A DNA stretch of 64,000 nt from JADJWR01 sp964509545 (GCA_964509545.1 CAZDXQ010000005.1:1-64000); one strand, 5' to 3'; positions 17,983-25,640 are shown, numbered from the stretch's first letter. Program-made: numbers and translations. Notes: generated by a model not told the origin, from the sequence alone.

Positions 17983-18849
17983 ATGGACCTGCAACGGCCG
18001 TCCGTACCGTTCTCGCCGGCTCGAAGGAGGGCGCTTCGCCTGTTCGCCGCGACCGGCGCAACGATGCTGCCAGGCGGCCGGCTGCTGGCGCAGGCGGCCG
18101 GCGGCGCCAACGGGGGCGAGAAAATTGCACTGGTCATCGGCAATGGCGCCTACAAGATCGGCGCGCTGAAGAACCCTGTCGCCGACGCCAAGGCGGTCGC
18201 CTCCAGTCTCAAGCAGCTGGGGTTTTCGGTCATGCTGCGCGAGAACACGACGCTGCGCGACCTGATCGAGTCGCTGCGCGAGTTCTCCCAGCGCGCGGCC
18301 GGCGCCGCGGTGCGCGTCGTCTTCTATGCCGGCCATGGCGTGCAGGCGAAGGGGCGCAACTACCTGCTGCCAATCGACACCGACGTGCAGAGTGAAGCCG
18401 AGATCTCCGCCAAGAGCGCCGACGTGACGGAGCTTCTCGACCGGTTGGGCGCGATCAAGCACGGCATCAACGTTGTCATCCTCGATGCCTGCCGCGTGAA
18501 CCCCTTCACCGGCGGCGTGGTCGTCGGCCCGGACGGACGGCGCCTGAAGTTCCGTGGCGCCACCCCATCCGGCCTGGCACAGCTCGACGCGCCCGTCGGC
18601 ACACTGGTCGCGTTCTCGACCGCGCCGAATGGGGTCGCACTCGACGGTCCGAGCGGCCAGCACAGCATCTACACCAAGCACCTTCTGACCCACCTGGCCA
18701 GGCCAGGAATGCCGATCGAGCAGCTCTTCAAGCGGGTTCGCATTGCGGTAGCCGAGGAGACCCAGCGCATCCAGGTCCCGTGGGAATCTTCGAGCCTGAC
18801 CGCGGAGTTCTGCTTCCGCCTCGACGCCCAAGGTCGCTGCCGCGGTTGA
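17983..18849 (+). CDS. Exported caspase-like (C14) protease
   Basis: A 288-residue metacaspase-type protein, third gene of the sigma/anti-sigma operon (10-base gap, AGGAG before the start). The p20-like fold begins IALVIGNGAYKIGALKNPVADA, the catalytic His is His118 in FYAGHG, and the catalytic Cys is Cys170 in ILDACR. The C-terminal part carries PGMPIEQLFKRVR and QVPWESSSLTAEFCF, as in bacterial C14 proteins. The N-terminus has RRRALRLF followed by a hydrophobic, Gly-rich stretch and an AQA site, like a twin-arginine or Sec signal, so the enzyme probably works outside the cytoplasm. Both catalytic residues are intact. Confidence 0.92.
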   Translation: MDLQRPSVPFSPARRRALRLFAATGATMLPGGRLLAQAAGGANGGEKIALVIGNGAYKIGALKNPVADAKAVASSLKQLGFSVMLRENTTLRDLIESLREFSQRAAGAAVRVVFYAGHGVQAKGRNYLLPIDTDVQSEAEISAKSADVTELLDRLGAIKHGINVVILDACRVNPFTGGVVVGPDGRRLKFRGATPSGLAQLDAPVGTLVAFSTAPNGVALDGPSGQHSIYTKHLLTHLARPGMPIEQLFKRVRIAVAEETQRIQVPWESSSLTAEFCFRLDAQGRCRG

Positions 18850-18896
18850 GCGTTCGTTGGCAGCCGTCGTGTTCATTGCAGCCTGACCGGGTTCGT

Positions 18897-18915
18897 GCGC
18901 CGCCCGAGGCGGCGC
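18897..18915 (+). terminator. Hairpin after the caspase gene
   Basis: A perfect 8-base stem (gcgccgcc / ggcggcgc) with a 3-base loop lies 48 bases after the stop of the caspase-like gene. No T-run follows. It is a plausible end for the sigma factor operon. The rest of the 18850-19049 interval shows nothing else that I recognise. Confidence 0.4.
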
Positions 18916-19049
18916 GAAGAGTCTCTGCCATAACCACGACAGACGGCGCCACGGTTCCGTGGCTCCCGATGGCCAATGCCGTAGCTCACCCAGCGACCGG
19001 TGGCGTTTGCTGAGTGGCTGACGCCGCCGCGGGCTTTCGACAAACAAAC

Positions 19050-19077
19050 TTGAACCGGCGCAGGGCCCGTGCGGAAC
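19050..19077 (+). promoter_or_regulatory. ECF-type promoter motif, site 2
   Basis: TTGAACC at 19050-19056, an 18-base spacer and AAC at 19075-19077 (in GGAACAAAG). The extended downstream element resembles site 1 (GAAACAAAG). The gene start at 19098 is only 20 bases further on, so the leader would be very short. Confidence 0.5.
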
Positions 19078-19097
19078 AAAGCAGCAGGAGGCCACAG

Positions 19098-19592
19098 ATG
19101 CCGACACTGCACCGGTTCTCGTTCCTTTGCATGCTCGCCGCCATCGTCGCGGCTTCACCGGCGCGAGGCGAAGGCGGGAGCCTCGAGGCTAACTGGGCCG
19201 GTTCACACCGCGTGCGCTTCACGCTGCTGGCCGAAATCGGCTCGAACGATCGCGACACCATGTATCGCCTCGAACGCGGTCCGCCGCCGGTGCTGAGCGC
19301 CGACGTCGCCAGGACTGCAGAGCGCCGACGACTGAAGCTGCAGGTCATGAACCTGCTGACGGTTGACGACCGCCTGGAACTCGGCCGCGCGCCGGACCGA
19401 CCACTGACGAAGCGTCTCCTTGCCCCTTCGGAGCCGATGTGGTCGGCGGCGCGCAATCCGGCTGGCGGCCGACTCGCCGCCCGCGTGCAACTCGCCTATC
19501 ACCTCGGCCAGTGGGGCGTCGCGCTCGGTTCCTCGCCCGACCTCAGGGACGGCCGTCTGCAGGTTCGGCTGTCGTACGCGTTGCGCTATTAG
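19098..19592 (+). CDS. Exported protein of unknown function
   Basis: A 164-residue protein that I do not recognise. Residues 1-25 are a signal peptide ending SPARGEG. The mature part contains RVRFTLLAEIG and a basic middle. The end alternates hydrophobic and polar residues (ARVQLAYHLGQWGVAL, then LQVRLSYALRY) and finishes with an aromatic residue, a pattern typical of terminal strands of outer membrane beta-barrels. The start is fixed by a strong AGGAGG site. It stands alone between a caspase operon and a convergent hydrolase gene and is preceded by a TTGAACC-N18-AAC motif, so it probably belongs to the sigma factor's regulon. Confidence 0.75.
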   Translation: MPTLHRFSFLCMLAAIVAASPARGEGGSLEANWAGSHRVRFTLLAEIGSNDRDTMYRLERGPPPVLSADVARTAERRRLKLQVMNLLTVDDRLELGRAPDRPLTKRLLAPSEPMWSAARNPAGGRLAARVQLAYHLGQWGVALGSSPDLRDGRLQVRLSYALRY

Positions 19593-19633
19593 ATCAGGGC
19601 CGCGACAGCCACGTCCCCGGCAGACGACGCCGT

Positions 19634-20602
19634 TTAGCGCTGGAACGTTTCGACGATCCTGATGAATTGCTCGAGGTCCCGCGCGAAACGCGCCGACTCG
19701 GCGTAATGCGGCGAGTGGCCTGCCCGTGCATAGACGCGGACGACGGCGTGCCGTACGGCGTCTCGGTAATAGTCCTCCAGGGGCAGGTTGCCATAGTGCG
19801 GACTTCGCCCCCCCAGCACGACCAGAAGCGGAATATCGAGGCGCGACAGCAGCGGCCGGAAGTCGGCCTCGGCCAGCGACTCGGCCAGTTCGAACAGTGG
19901 CGCCAGATGGGCGTGTTCCAGCCAGCTTCGCATCCATCGGCCAAGCGTGGCGTCGGGCGAGAACAGCCGACGCACCCAGCTGCCCAACGCCGCCTCGGCC
20001 TCGCGCAGCACCGTTTCCGCGGGACTTCGCCGGGCGCTCTCGATCAACCCAAGCAGCATCGACCGGCTGCAGGCGCCAAACAGTCCGAGCGGCCAGTCAT
20101 CATCGGTCACAATTCGCGGCGACTGGTCGACAACGCCAACCGCGAGCACGCGCCGACTGCCAAAGTCCTGCAGGTAGCGCATGACGGTCAATGCGCCCAT
20201 CGAATGGCCGACCATTACCGCGTGGCGCAACTCAAAATGGTCGAGCAGGTTCTGCAGGTCACGCGCCAGCCTGCCGAGGGTGATGTGCGCCGCGTCGGCC
20301 AGCCTGCACTTGCCATGGCCGCGCGCGTCCCAGGCGAAGACGCGGTGACGGCGGGACAGTCGCTGCGCCACGCGCTGCCAGTGCCGGTGCGAGCAACCGA
20401 GTCCGTGCACGAGCACCACCGGAGTACCCCCGCCGGCGACGTTCACCGGGATGATCTGCCCGTCATCGGCGCGAAAGGCGTCAAGGCGCTCGCGGTCCGG
20501 CAGGCCGATGCGGATCAGTCCCAGGTTGCGCAGCGCATCGAGCAGCTGCGGCAATCCGGTCAGACGTCTTTTCCGAGTTTGCGGAAGGCCAGGCGGCTCC
20601 AT
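19634..20602 (-). CDS. Alpha/beta hydrolase
   Basis: A 322-residue alpha/beta hydrolase fold protein. The oxyanion segment is VVLVHGLGCSHRHW, the strand-turn is FAWDARGHGKC, the nucleophile Ser lies in MVGHSMGALT, and the catalytic His in YARAGHSPHY near the C-terminus. A late Asp is provided in the LSRLDIPLLVVLGG region. The substrate is unknown; close relatives include lipases, haloperoxidase-like and lactone hydrolases. The start is uncertain because no ribosome binding site is obvious; ATG at 20602 gives a family-like N-terminus, with further starts upstream. It is convergent with the exported protein at 19098. Confidence 0.85.
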   Translation of the reverse strand: MEPPGLPQTRKRRLTGLPQLLDALRNLGLIRIGLPDRERLDAFRADDGQIIPVNVAGGGTPVVLVHGLGCSHRHWQRVAQRLSRRHRVFAWDARGHGKCRLADAAHITLGRLARDLQNLLDHFELRHAVMVGHSMGALTVMRYLQDFGSRRVLAVGVVDQSPRIVTDDDWPLGLFGACSRSMLLGLIESARRSPAETVLREAEAALGSWVRRLFSPDATLGRWMRSWLEHAHLAPLFELAESLAEADFRPLLSRLDIPLLVVLGGRSPHYGNLPLEDYYRDAVRHAVVRVYARAGHSPHYAESARFARDLEQFIRIVETFQR

Positions 20603-20675
20603 TGTCAACGGAACGCGATCACTCGGTGCCCTCGCGCCGGTCGGCGGCCTCATGCGGCGCCGCAACCGAAGTTTG

Positions 20676-20702
20676 TTGAACCCTTGCCTTGCCAAGCGTA
20701 AC
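20676..20702 (+). promoter_or_regulatory. ECF-type promoter motif, site 3
   Basis: TTGAACC at 20676-20682, a 17-base spacer and AAC at 20700-20702 (in GTAACTCA). It stands 51 bases before the 56-codon gene at 20754 and matches the other five sites in sequence and spacing. Confidence 0.55.
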
Positions 20703-20753
20703 TCAGCGTCAGGTTCGGCCATGTTGGCCGACTTATCGGCCAAGGAGGCAGAA

Positions 20754-20924
20754 ATGAATCCAACTCGAGTCGAACTGGCAGTGGACGAGATGGAGTGGAG
20801 CGACGACGCCGACGCCGGCGAGTTCAGCTGCGATGACGTGCGCACGGCCTGGCTCTGCGCCGAACTGAATCGCGGTCCGGCACAAGTCAAGAGCAGTTTC
20901 GACGCTCTTTGGTTCGACCGTTGA
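20754..20924 (+). CDS. Small acidic protein, 56 residues
   Basis: A 56-codon gene with an excellent AAGGAGG ribosome binding site 6 bases before the ATG and a promoter-like TTGAACC-N17-AAC motif upstream. The product is acidic (ELAVDEMEWSDDADAGEF), has two cysteines and three tryptophans, and shows no signal peptide or membrane segment. I do not recognise it. The strong start signal and the regulon motif are the main evidence that it is real. A small regulator or adaptor of the sigma factor pathway would fit, but that is a guess. Confidence 0.6.
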   Translation: MNPTRVELAVDEMEWSDDADAGEFSCDDVRTAWLCAELNRGPAQVKSSFDALWFDR

Positions 20925-21039
20925 CCGCGGCCGACAGCGGTTTCCGCCGGGCCATGGCCTCGTCGGCCAGCGCGACGACGCTGTCATGCGGAATCCTCGA
21001 CGACGGCAACCCAAGCCAGGGAAGATTGGCGAGAAGCCG

Positions 21040-21180
21040 ATGAAATTCATCTCATTACGGTCGGTTTTGCATGCGCTGAAGGAGCGCCGCTGTTGGGCAT
21101 TCTGCGCAGCGATCGCCACCGACCAGCCGCTGTGCGTTGGTCCGAACCTGCGTATTCTGCGCGGCGCCTTCAACGACTGA
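21040..21180 (+). CDS. Possible small protein, 46 residues
   Basis: A 46-codon frame starting MKFISLRSVLHALKERRCW, downstream of the 56-codon gene on the same strand. The upstream sequence ggcgagaag could serve as a weak ribosome binding site. The peptide is basic with three cysteines and has no recognisable family. It may be a real small gene in the same transcript or chance coding; the evidence is limited to position and the start context. Confidence 0.3.
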   Translation: MKFISLRSVLHALKERRCWAFCAAIATDQPLCVGPNLRILRGAFND

Positions 21181-21319
21181 CCGATAGCCGTCGCATCAGC
21201 AAAGTCAGGCGCGGCTCAAACAGCCCTGATGCGGCGCCCGAGGTCGCGCCGGCAAGGGCCGAACGCTGCGGGGCGCAGGCGTTTTGCTCCAAGGTCGGGA
21301 TTGCACGACGCGAAAATGG

Positions 21320-21347
21320 TTGAACCCGGCGACGGATGTCCTGCAAC
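21320..21347 (+). promoter_or_regulatory. ECF-type promoter motif, site 4 (OmpA-like gene)
   Basis: TTGAACC at 21320-21326, an 18-base spacer and AAC at 21345-21347 (in GCAACCCA). It lies 38 bases before the OmpA-like gene. The -10-like half matches sites 5 and 6 (GCAAC-CA) very closely. Confidence 0.6.
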
Positions 21348-21385
21348 CCACCGACGTCACCCACTTCTACTGCTGGAGCCTGAAG

Positions 21386-21922
21386 ATGATCCGAACGATG
21401 GCAATCCTCGGTCTGACCGCACTGACATCCTTTGCGGCGACTGCACAGACGACGATTCACTATCGGGAAAGCGATCAGATCAATCCGACAGAAGTGGCCC
21501 GAATCCTCGGCGCCGTTAAGCCGGCGAAGACGCGTTCCCTGCGCCTGCTCGACGGTCCGGGCGCCGCCGTGCAGCAAGAAGCGGTGCCCGCCGCCCTCTC
21601 GCTGCCCGTGCGTTTCGCATTCGGATCGGCCGAACTCAGCCCGTCGGCGCGTCCGCAACTCGATTCTCTGGCCGAGGGCATCAAGCTGCTGCCGCAGGGG
21701 CAGCCCGTCTACATCGAAGGGCACACCGATGCCGTCGGCTCCGAGGAATTCAATCTCGCTCTCTCGCAGCGCCGCGCCAATGCCGTCAAGCAGTATCTGG
21801 TCCGCGTGCACGGCATCGACGAGTACCGGCTGCGCGAAGCCGGTTTCGGCAAACGCCAGCCGATTGCGGGTCTCGATCCCTATGCCGCGGAGAACCGCCG
21901 GGTCGAATTTCGCGGCCGGTAA
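21386..21922 (+). CDS. OmpA family protein
   Basis: A 178-residue exported protein. Residues 1-20 are a signal peptide (MIRTMAILGLTALTSFAATAQ). A short unknown segment leads to an OmpA C-terminal peptidoglycan-binding domain at about residues 75-178. That domain has VRFAFGSAELSPSARPQLD, VYIEGHTDAVGSEEFNLALSQRRA and the closing ENRRVEF with the conserved Arg that contacts diaminopimelate. There is no beta-barrel and no lipobox Cys, so it is a soluble periplasmic wall-binding protein. The ATG is supported by GGAG upstream. A sigma motif precedes it and a strong hairpin follows it. Confidence 0.9.
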   Translation: MIRTMAILGLTALTSFAATAQTTIHYRESDQINPTEVARILGAVKPAKTRSLRLLDGPGAAVQQEAVPAALSLPVRFAFGSAELSPSARPQLDSLAEGIKLLPQGQPVYIEGHTDAVGSEEFNLALSQRRANAVKQYLVRVHGIDEYRLREAGFGKRQPIAGLDPYAAENRRVEFRGR

Positions 21923-21973
21923 GTCGCACAGCGCCTGCACCCGCTGAACACGGCTTGTGCAGCGGTTTTTCCC

Positions 21974-21997
21974 GCGGCCGCGCAGTTACGCGGCCGC
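21974..21997 (+). terminator. Strong hairpin after the OmpA-like gene
   Basis: A perfect 9-base stem (gcggccgcg / cgcggccgc) with a 6-base loop starts 51 bases after the stop of the OmpA-like gene. A modest T-containing stretch (cgtcgtttctgct) follows. It is probably the end of that transcript. Confidence 0.5.
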
Positions 21998-22828
21998 CGT
22001 CGTTTCTGCTGTCCCCCTCGAGCCTGTGCGCCGCGTTGCTGCCCGCCGGCCGATGAGAACTCCGCGCCGCGATCCGACGATCTCAGGCCGATTGTCACCG
22101 TAATCGAGGTCGGCGCGCCGCCGACCAGGAGCGGGTCAGCCACCGCAACAGCGGCAGTGCCGATGCGGATACGAACCGGAATCGTCCTGCAGGCGTGTCG
22201 GCGCAATCGCGCCGACGTGCAGAAGCCGAATGTCGCGATGATGCGCCCGCGAGCAGGCCGCTGTCGTCGGCCGTCGCTGCGAGTCCGGAGCGTCGATGCC
22301 CGCTGCAGCGACCGCGCGCGTCCCGCATGGTCAGGGCCGTTTACTCGGTCCCGCGCGGGAGCGCGCCGGATGCGACGACATTCGAACCGAAGTCCACTTG
22401 CGCGCGACAGCGTCTGCCGCCGGTCTGCGTCAGGATGCAGCGTCCGTGCCGGCTGCTGCGACGCAGTCGAACACAGAACCCATCTCAAAATCCCCGGCGG
22501 CCGCGGCAGGGCCGTCTGGGGAGGCAGCGCGAGGCGCGGCGAGGGGGCCATTGCCCGAGGCAAGGACCCGAGCCGCTACGACGCGATGCGCCCCAGGCGA
22601 CCCCGCCCCGCAGGGTTGCGACCATCAGGGATTCTGAGATAGGTGCTACCCACATCCGGCCCGTCGGCGTTCGGCTCGACACCTCGAGCAGAGTCGCCGC
22701 AGGAAGAGCGGTTGCGTCCTCTGCGGTCGTCGAGTGGGCTATCCGACGAGGCCGGTCGCTGCACTTGATATCCGGGGCCAGCCGCTGGCAGGGTGTCGGA
22801 GATGGACTTCCGCGCCCGCTGCGTGGGG
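21998..22828. other. 830-base stretch without a credible gene
   Basis: Long open frames exist on both strands, but their translations are Arg/Ala/Pro-rich with no domain, signal or start signal, as expected of noncoding high-GC DNA. The only structure seen is the large imperfect palindrome at 22482-22640. No tRNA, promoter motif or conserved protein is visible. Confidence 0.6.
22482..22640. repeat. 159-base element with terminal inverted repeats
   Basis: The ends are 13-base inverted repeats with one mismatch (atctcaaaatccc at 22482-22494 and gggattctgagat at 22628-22640). Inside, further imperfect complementarity continues (ccgtctgggg near the left, ccccaggcg near the right), so the whole unit could fold into one long hairpin. 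It could be a miniature inverted-repeat element or a structured RNA. No flanking target duplication was identified, and no second copy was seen in this window. Confidence 0.5.
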
Positions 22829-23194
22829 CTAGCGCAAGCCGCTGCGCTCGCGCTCCTCGCGCACCTGCACCAGACAGGTCGCGTTGCGGGTTTCCGTGAC
22901 GTACATCGGCTGATTGTTCCGGTCCATCACCTGCAGTCTCGTGCTCGCCGGATCAGCGGTCTTCGGCAGCGTGACAAAGGTCTCTTCGAGGATGAGTTTG
23001 CCGTCCTGCCAGCAGCGCAAGTTGTAGGAGACCGGTTTGCGGGAGGCGAGCCTATCCGCATCGGCCGCGATCAGGCCCGAGATCGCTGCCATCGGCGTCA
23101 GCAGCATCGCCGCAGTCGCCCACCCCAGGATCCGCCAACGCGGCGGCCGCGCCGACGGTCCTTCGGAATGCAGTCGATTACCGGGCGTCCACAT
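22829..23194 (-). CDS. Small membrane-anchored protein of the CsgG-like operon
   Basis: A 121-residue protein whose start overlaps the end of the CsgG-like gene by 17 bases in another frame. A basic N-terminus is followed by one hydrophobic helix (ILGWATAAMLLTPMAAISGLIAA). The periplasmic remainder contains YNLRCWQDGKLILEETFV and NQPMYVTETRNATCLVQV, with two cysteines that could form a disulfide. I do not recognise the family. Overlap and order suggest it works with the CsgG-like lipoprotein, perhaps as an assembly or periplasmic accessory factor. The start is chosen from the membrane helix and coupling; no better one is seen. Confidence 0.7.
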   Translation of the reverse strand: MWTPGNRLHSEGPSARPPRWRILGWATAAMLLTPMAAISGLIAADADRLASRKPVSYNLRCWQDGKLILEETFVTLPKTADPASTRLQVMDRNNQPMYVTETRNATCLVQVREERERSGLR

Positions 23195-24710
23195 CGAACT
23201 GGCCCTCGCCGAAGCTGTTGCGGGTGACTGCGGCAAACGCCGCCCTGATCTGATCGATCGATGCGGCCGGCAGCGGCTCGAAATCCCCTGCCCCGGCCGC
23301 CGGCGGAAGTTCGGCGAGGACATCCCGTTCCGTGGCAAAGCAAACCACCTGCTCGCGAACCCCCTTCGAACTGGCAACGATCTGGAAGCCCATCCGGCCC
23401 GGCAATTCGAGCGCGCTGGACGCCGGCACCAGCGAGTCCTTGCGGAACCGGTTCGGATAGAAGCGCTGGATCTTTGCGTTTTCGTCGCGCAGGTAGCAGT
23501 AAACATGCGCATCGCGGCTTGGCTTGACGACGAGACTCACCGGCGCCCCGCGGCGGAACGCTCGCGCGTCGTCAGTTGAGCGCACGGTCACGGCCAACGG
23601 CGGCGCGGCGACGGCTGCGGCAACGACAGGTTCGACCTTTCCCTCGAGCGTACGGTGATCGGCGCGCAGATAGGCTTCGAACAGCTCAAGCGAGAGTTTC
23701 GCCTCGCGCGACAGCCCCAGCGCTTCGCGGTAACGGCCGACCGCTTCCTTGAACTCGCCGTTGACGATTCCGTCGGCAGGGCCGTTGTAGATGCGGCGCG
23801 CCCGCATCTGCATCTGGAAGTACCGGATCAGCTCGGCCGGGCTGGCGGCCATCGCGTAGTACCAGTCGCCGATCTCGTGGCGCACTTCCTCGTTCTCGGC
23901 GCTCGATCCCAGGCAGCTCCAGTACGGCGTCTTGGTGAGCTTGCCGAACAGCTCGATCACGGCCAGTTCGACCAGGTTGCGCAGTGCCTGCGACTGGCCT
24001 TCGGACTTGTTCAGATTCATGCTGAAGCTGATGCCGAACTTCTTGATGGCGGCATCGCCGTCCAGTCCCTGGCCCTGCTTGAAGATGACCACCGAGTTGC
24101 GTGACGTGACGCCCGGCACGACCGAGAAGTCGCTCGTGTTCAGCATGGTCAGGTCCAGCCCGATCATGTTCGAAGCGGCATCGCGCGAGAAACCGAGATT
24201 GAAGTAGCGACCGAAGCCGGCGCCCAAGTCCTGCTGATTGCGGATGAGGTTTTCGTCGAGCTGGGTGATCGAGCCCTTGATGTCGAACTCGGGAACCGCC
24301 TCGTAAGCGCTCTTGCGCCCTGCCTGCTGCATGAAGGCGATCGCGTTGTTCGAATCGACGCCGAAGGCCACGAGGCGGATGGCTCGGCTGCGCTTGGTCA
24401 TGTCGGACACCGCCGAGATCAGCATGTCCTTCGTGCCGGCATTGACTTTCTTGGTCTGGTCGAGGATGTCCTCGACCAGCACCGACACGTCGCGCACGCC
24501 GTAATCGATCAGCAGGTTGTCCATGCAGCGCAGCGCCTGCGAGAAATTGGTGATCGAACGATGCGGCGCGGACTCAGGAGCCTGGCGCAGCGCCACGGTC
24601 TCTTCGCTCGTCTTGCGCTTGACGTCCAGGCTGCTGCAACCGGCCAGTGCCGCGACGATCGCCAGTGGCAGCAGGCGGAAGAGCCAAGACCGGGCACCGG
24701 CGCGTTCCAT
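23178..24710 (-). CDS. CsgG-like lipoprotein with peptidoglycan-binding and DUF4384 domains
   Basis: A 510-residue outer membrane lipoprotein candidate. The signal peptide ends in the lipobox LAGC with Cys25. Residues about 60-295 resemble CsgG, the curli export pore: an N-terminal nucleotide-binding-like fold, the block FDIKGSITQLDEN, a GFGRYFNLGF turn, strands like MIGLDLTMLNTSDFSVV, and the closing LRNLVELAVIELFGKL. Residues about 325-365 look like a peptidoglycan-binding domain (ARRIYNGPADGIVNGEFKEAVG). The C-terminus is DUF4384-like (RGAPVSLVVKPSRDAHVYCY, YPNRF). The start is supported by GAGG. It follows the small Cys-containing gene by 16 bases and overlaps the next gene. Confidence 0.85.
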   Translation of the reverse strand: MERAGARSWLFRLLPLAIVAALAGCSSLDVKRKTSEETVALRQAPESAPHRSITNFSQALRCMDNLLIDYGVRDVSVLVEDILDQTKKVNAGTKDMLISAVSDMTKRSRAIRLVAFGVDSNNAIAFMQQAGRKSAYEAVPEFDIKGSITQLDENLIRNQQDLGAGFGRYFNLGFSRDAASNMIGLDLTMLNTSDFSVVPGVTSRNSVVIFKQGQGLDGDAAIKKFGISFSMNLNKSEGQSQALRNLVELAVIELFGKLTKTPYWSCLGSSAENEEVRHEIGDWYYAMAASPAELIRYFQMQMRARRIYNGPADGIVNGEFKEAVGRYREALGLSREAKLSLELFEAYLRADHRTLEGKVEPVVAAAVAAPPLAVTVRSTDDARAFRRGAPVSLVVKPSRDAHVYCYLRDENAKIQRFYPNRFRKDSLVPASSALELPGRMGFQIVASSKGVREQVVCFATERDVLAELPPAAGAGDFEPLPAASIDQIRAAFAAVTRNSFGEGQFDVDAR

Positions 24711-24726
24711 CGAACACCTCACAAGG

Positions 24727-25032
24727 TCACTTGCACTTGCCGTCGTTGATGTTGATGACATCGCCGGTGATGATCGTTACCACCTCGCGCGGCGCCTTGC
24801 CGCCCTGGGTAAAGACGTTGCCCACGCTCTGGCTGCCGCAGCCCTGAGACTCGCCGCTGCCGCCGCGCTGGCCGTTCTTGTCCATCGTGTTCTGCTTCAC
24901 TTTTTCCTTCATCACCTTGGCGCGGTCCTGCGCGTCCATGTCCCGCATGGCGCCGGCTGCGTTCGCGGCTCCGCTCGCCGCCAGCAGACACGCGGCGACG
25001 AACATCACAACTCTATCCTTGCCACGCTTCAT
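24727..25032 (-). CDS. Small exported protein between repeat protein and CsgG-like genes
   Basis: A 101-residue protein with a clear signal peptide (KDRVVMFVAACLLAASGAANA). A charged linker (DAQDRAKVMKEKVKQ) and a Gly/Ser/Asn-rich C-terminal half follow, with GCGSQSVGNVF and VTIITGDVININDG and two cysteines. The Asn/Ile alternation near the end looks like a short beta-rich, possibly aggregation-prone segment. The ATG at 25032 has GGGAGG upstream. Position directly before the CsgG-like gene suggests a role like CsgE, CsgF or a minor curlin, but there is no recognisable similarity to those families. Confidence 0.75.
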   Translation of the reverse strand: MKRGKDRVVMFVAACLLAASGAANAAGAMRDMDAQDRAKVMKEKVKQNTMDKNGQRGGSGESQGCGSQSVGNVFTQGGKAPREVVTIITGDVININDGKCK

Positions 25033-25107
25033 GGTCACCTCCCGGCAAAAAAATCCTGAGTCCCGCTGGTCGTGGACACGGCCGCAAGATCGGCCGCGCC
25101 GAATGCC

Positions 25108-25140
25108 GGTCGCCGCGGCACGAACGGTGCCGCGGCGACC
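25108..25140 (-). terminator. 14-base-pair hairpin after the first repeat protein gene
   Basis: A perfect 14-base stem (gtgccgcggcgacc and its complement) with a 5-base loop stands 16 bases after the stop of the repeat protein gene. There is no T-run. Located between a presumably abundant secreted subunit and its export genes, it could partly terminate the transcript or protect the upstream mRNA from 3' decay, giving more subunit than machinery. Confidence 0.6.
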
Positions 25141-25156
25141 CCGCTGTCATCGTTGT

Positions 25157-25525
25157 TCAGTAAGAAACGCCGATGCGCTGATCGGCGACCGAGTTGCTGT
25201 TGGTGGCCTCGTTGCGGACGTTGTTCGCGTGTACGGTCACGTTGTGCAGATGGCCGTTGCCGGTTGCCACGCCGATGTCCTGGTAGGCGCGGCTGTTGGC
25301 GCCCTTCGCAAGGTTCAACGCGTTGTCGGCGAAGATCTTCGACGAGTGGATCTTGCCGTTGCCCTGCGCGACGCCGATCCGCTGCTGCGCCAGCGCGCCC
25401 GCGCCATCGGCAAAGTTCTTGGCCCCATTCGCCTGAACGGTGGTGTTGAAGACCTCGCTGGCGAAGGCGCTCGCGCAGGCCAGGCCGAGGGTTGCGACGA
25501 ACGCGGCTTTGACGATCGATTTCAT
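25157..25525 (-). CDS. Secreted 34-residue-repeat protein, copy 1
   Basis: A 122-residue exported protein. Residues 1-23 are a signal peptide ending ASAFAS. The mature part is three repeats with an exact 34-residue period: VQANGAKN, IFADNALN and VHANNVRN at residues 30, 64 and 98, and QRIGVAQGNGKIH, QDIGVATGNGHLH and QRIGVSY at 48, 82 and 116. The composition is rich in Asn, Gly, Ala, Gln and Val, like curlin or other functional amyloids, although the repeat differs from the CsgA consensus. GGAG precedes the ATG and a sigma motif (site 6) lies upstream. The genes for a CsgG-like exporter follow downstream. Confidence 0.85.
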   Translation of the reverse strand: MKSIVKAAFVATLGLACASAFASEVFNTTVQANGAKNFADGAGALAQQRIGVAQGNGKIHSSKIFADNALNLAKGANSRAYQDIGVATGNGHLHNVTVHANNVRNEATNSNSVADQRIGVSY

Positions 25526-25613
25526 GTGCTCTCCGTGGGTTTGGTTTGGGATGGACCGCCCCGAGATCGGGATCCGTTGTCGCGGGTGTGCGCTGTCACC
25601 ATCCGCACGATGG

Positions 25614-25640
25614 GTTGCGGCGCGGAGCAACAAGGTTCAC
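25614..25640 (-). promoter_or_regulatory. ECF-type promoter motif, site 6 (repeat protein copy 1)
   Basis: On the minus strand GTGAACC (one mismatch to TTGAACC) at 25640-25634, a 17-base spacer and AAC at 25616-25614 (in GCAACCCAT). It stands about 90 bases before the repeat protein start. The -10-like half is nearly the same as sites 4 and 5. Confidence 0.5.

Noticed and set aside
22195..22899. A 234-codon frame on the plus strand in the gene-free stretch
   Set aside because: Its product is Arg/Ala/Pro-rich with no signal, domain or ribosome binding site, and it runs into the end of a well-supported gene on the other strand.
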